A DNA stretch of 64,000 nucleotides from Candidatus Zixiibacteriota bacterium (GTDB lineage: Bacteria; Zixibacteria; MSB-5A5; GN15; FEB-12): the NCBI GenBank assembly GCA_040756055.1, contig JBFLZR010000001.1, positions 561,849 to 625,848 on the forward strand. The letters run 5' to 3'. Below, one piece after another: positions 62,591 to 64,000 of the stretch (positions are counted from its first letter, which is position 1; each line of letters begins with the position of its first letter). A program made the position numbers and the translations under genes. Below the pieces are notes generated by a model that was not told the origin of the DNA, made no database searches, and saw only the letters and a list, made by a program, of their open reading frames with translations.

Positions 62591-63552
62591 ACGAGTGGAG
62601 GGATGTCGCAAGGGAGGTCATTCGCACCGAAGCCGAAGCGGTAGCCTCGCTGGCCGAACGCCTCAACGGAAATTTCGACCGCGCTGTCGAGGCAATTCTC
62701 AAGTGCCAGGGGAGAGTCATTGTCGCCGGAATGGGTAAGTCCGGCCTTATCGGCAAGAAAATCGCCGCGACCTTTAACTCCACCGGTATCGCCTCTTTCT
62801 TTTTGCACCCGGCTGAAGCTATGCACGGCGACCTGGGTCTGATTCGCCAGGAAGACATCCTGATGCCTATATCCAAATCGGGTGTTCTCGAAGAAATGGA
62901 ATTGCTCATAGCCGCCGCCCGAAGACTCGATATTACTGTCATCGCCCTGTGCGGCACGGTGGACTCGGAACTCTACCGGCGAGCCGATATTCCGCTGGAT
63001 TGCTCGGTGGTTCGTGAGGCCTGCCCCAATAATCTCGTCCCTACCTCGTCATCGACGGCGGCAATGGTGATGGGCGACGCTCTCGCGGTCGCTCTGCTTC
63101 AAGCCCGAAACTTCGGAGCCTCCGACTTCGCCAGCCTGCATCCGGGCGGTTTTCTCGGTAAACGTCTTTTGAAAAAAGTCGGCGAGCTGCACCACACCGG
63201 TGAACAGTTGCCTCTGGTGCCATCCACCGCCTCGATGAAAGAGATGATTTTCGAAATGACCGGTAAACGCCTCGGTTGTGTCGTGATGCGCGATGACAAC
63301 GGCAAGGTTGGCGGGATTTTCACCGATGGCGACCTGAGAAGGTTGGCGGAAAAAACCGATGACTTCTTCCGGCTTAAAGCCGCTGATGTTATGATCAAAA
63401 ACCCGAAGTCGGTCTTTGTCGATGCCGTACTGGATACCGCCCTGGCTATCATGGAGAAACACTCGATAACACAGCTTCCGACTGTCAACCGCGATGGCAC
63501 CCTGGCGGGCATAATCCATCTCCACGATATCCTCAAGTCCAAACTGGTTTGA
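62587..63552 (+). CDS. kdsD: Arabinose-5-phosphate isomerase
   Basis: 321 residues. The SIS domain (about 35-175) has VIVAGMGKSGLIGKKIAATF, FFLHPAEAMHGDLGLI and PTSSSTAAMVMGDALAVALL; two CBS domains follow (about 205-315; MTGKRLGCVVMRDDNGKVGG, EKHSITQLPTVNRDGTLAGI). It makes arabinose-5-P from ribulose-5-P for KdsA. Normal length and order. Confidence 0.94.
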   Translation: MNEWRDVAREVIRTEAEAVASLAERLNGNFDRAVEAILKCQGRVIVAGMGKSGLIGKKIAATFNSTGIASFFLHPAEAMHGDLGLIRQEDILMPISKSGVLEEMELLIAAARRLDITVIALCGTVDSELYRRADIPLDCSVVREACPNNLVPTSSSTAAMVMGDALAVALLQARNFGASDFASLHPGGFLGKRLLKKVGELHHTGEQLPLVPSTASMKEMIFEMTGKRLGCVVMRDDNGKVGGIFTDGDLRRLAEKTDDFFRLKAADVMIKNPKSVFVDAVLDTALAIMEKHSITQLPTVNRDGTLAGIIHLHDILKSKLV

Positions 63553-63589
63553 ACGCGGCTTTTAAAAGCCGGGAAATCCGTCTACTGTT

Positions 63590-64000
63590 ATGAACTGGCG
63601 AAAGAAGTTAAAGCGCGATGCTGTCTATGCTCTTACGCTAACCCTGTTCTGGCTTTTCAATATCATCCCGCGTTCCACCGCCCTGTTTCTGGGAGCTATG
63701 ACAGGCCTGGCAGCCTGGGCTGTTCTTGCTAAAGAACGCCACAAAACCCTGCGTCACCTCGGGCTGGTCTTCAATTCTGAGTTGGCACCAACCCGGCGGT
63801 ATAACATCGGTCGTCAGTTCTTCATTAATAGCGGCAAGAATTTGGCCGATGTTATCCGGTTCAAAAAACACTATCACCGGCAGCTCAGACCGATTGTCGA
63901 AGTGGAGGGTCTTGAACATTTCGACAATGCCTATCGCCGCGGCAAAGGTTTGGTCGGTGTCACCGGGCATATTGGTAATTTTGAGCTTCTCGCTGTTCAC
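63590..64000 (+). CDS. LpxL/HtrB-type lipid A acyltransferase (partial)
   Basis: The frame opens at the ATG at 63590 and runs off the right edge (137 codons). An N-terminal hydrophobic segment (YALTLTLFWLFNIIPR) is followed by RRYNIGRQFFINSGKNLADV and GLVGVTGHIGNFELLAVH, where the H-x4-E motif of lysophospholipid/lauroyl acyltransferases is visible. It would add a secondary acyl chain to lipid A at the inner membrane. It lies 37 bases after kdsD, so it probably belongs to the same operon. Confidence 0.88.
   Translation, partial: MNWRKKLKRDAVYALTLTLFWLFNIIPRSTALFLGAMTGLAAWAVLAKERHKTLRHLGLVFNSELAPTRRYNIGRQFFINSGKNLADVIRFKKHYHRQLRPIVEVEGLEHFDNAYRRGKGLVGVTGHIGNFELLAVH

Noticed and set aside
1-64000. 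CRISPR array, tRNA or rRNA genes, prophage or insertion sequence
   Set aside because: I saw no direct-repeat array, cloverleaf, rRNA-like stretch, transposase or integrase frame; a covariance-model scan would be the decisive check for small RNAs.

Overview
The window looks like a chromosomal segment of a Gram-negative, diderm bacterium of moderate GC (roughly 50-55% by eye). Evidence for an outer membrane is the KDO/lipid A operon at the right end (kdsA, kdsC, kdsD and an LpxL/HtrB-type acyltransferase), a TolC-type efflux operon and many lipoproteins. The mixture of very heme-rich cytochromes, a fungal LYS4-like aconitase, a soluble-adenylyl-cyclase-like protein and sigma-54-like promoters would suit a member of the FCB superphylum (Zixibacteria-like lineages), but that placement is an inference; no rRNA, tRNA or ribosomal protein gene is present to fix it. 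I saw no CRISPR array, transposase or integrase.

Layout. 1-3.6 kb: the start of a cyclic-nucleotide-binding-domain protein on the minus strand, then an NfeD-like / flotillin-like / beta-carbonic-anhydrase-like operon. 3.6-8.1 kb: five tandem paralogous lipoproteins on the minus strand; the last four each have a GG-N10-GC (sigma-54 type) promoter, and three of these also have a near-identical GC-rich terminator. 8.2-14.1 kb: a three-gene signalling operon (cNMP-binding PAS histidine kinase, DUF3307-like membrane protein, sAC-like cyclase/ATPase/TPR protein). 14.3-20.3 kb: ordinary genes (methyltransferase, S41 peptidase, HtrA protease, alpha/beta hydrolase, UPF0104 membrane protein).

20.5-36.8 kb is an exopolysaccharide/O-antigen type locus in two blocks: wecB, adenylate-forming enzyme, CapA-like, flippase; then, after a 293-bp gap, a 55-codon basic small gene, heparinase-like protein, Wzz-like, O-antigen-ligase-like, a double glycosyltransferase, a two-domain oxidoreductase and a further glycosyltransferase. 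37.4-44.2 kb is a tightly overlapping tetR-tolC-hlyD-ABC-ABC-permease-permease efflux operon with a clear promoter and palindromic operator. 44.3-48.7 kb: a small membrane protein, a glycerophosphodiesterase, a TPR protein and a LYS4-type aconitase.

49-58.5 kb is the most striking region: a TetR regulator followed by six genes encoding five multiheme c-type cytochromes and two b-type cytochrome modules. I count 53 possible c-heme sites (7+11+9+15+11), including four CX3CH or CX4CH variants. One gene fuses the c- and b-type parts; a neighbouring pair carries the same two parts as separate genes. The set looks like a membrane-anchored, multi-protein electron conduit. 58.5-64 kb: a PDZ protein, a multi-pass membrane protein, a DUF4430-like lipoprotein and the KDO/lipid A operon, cut by the window end.
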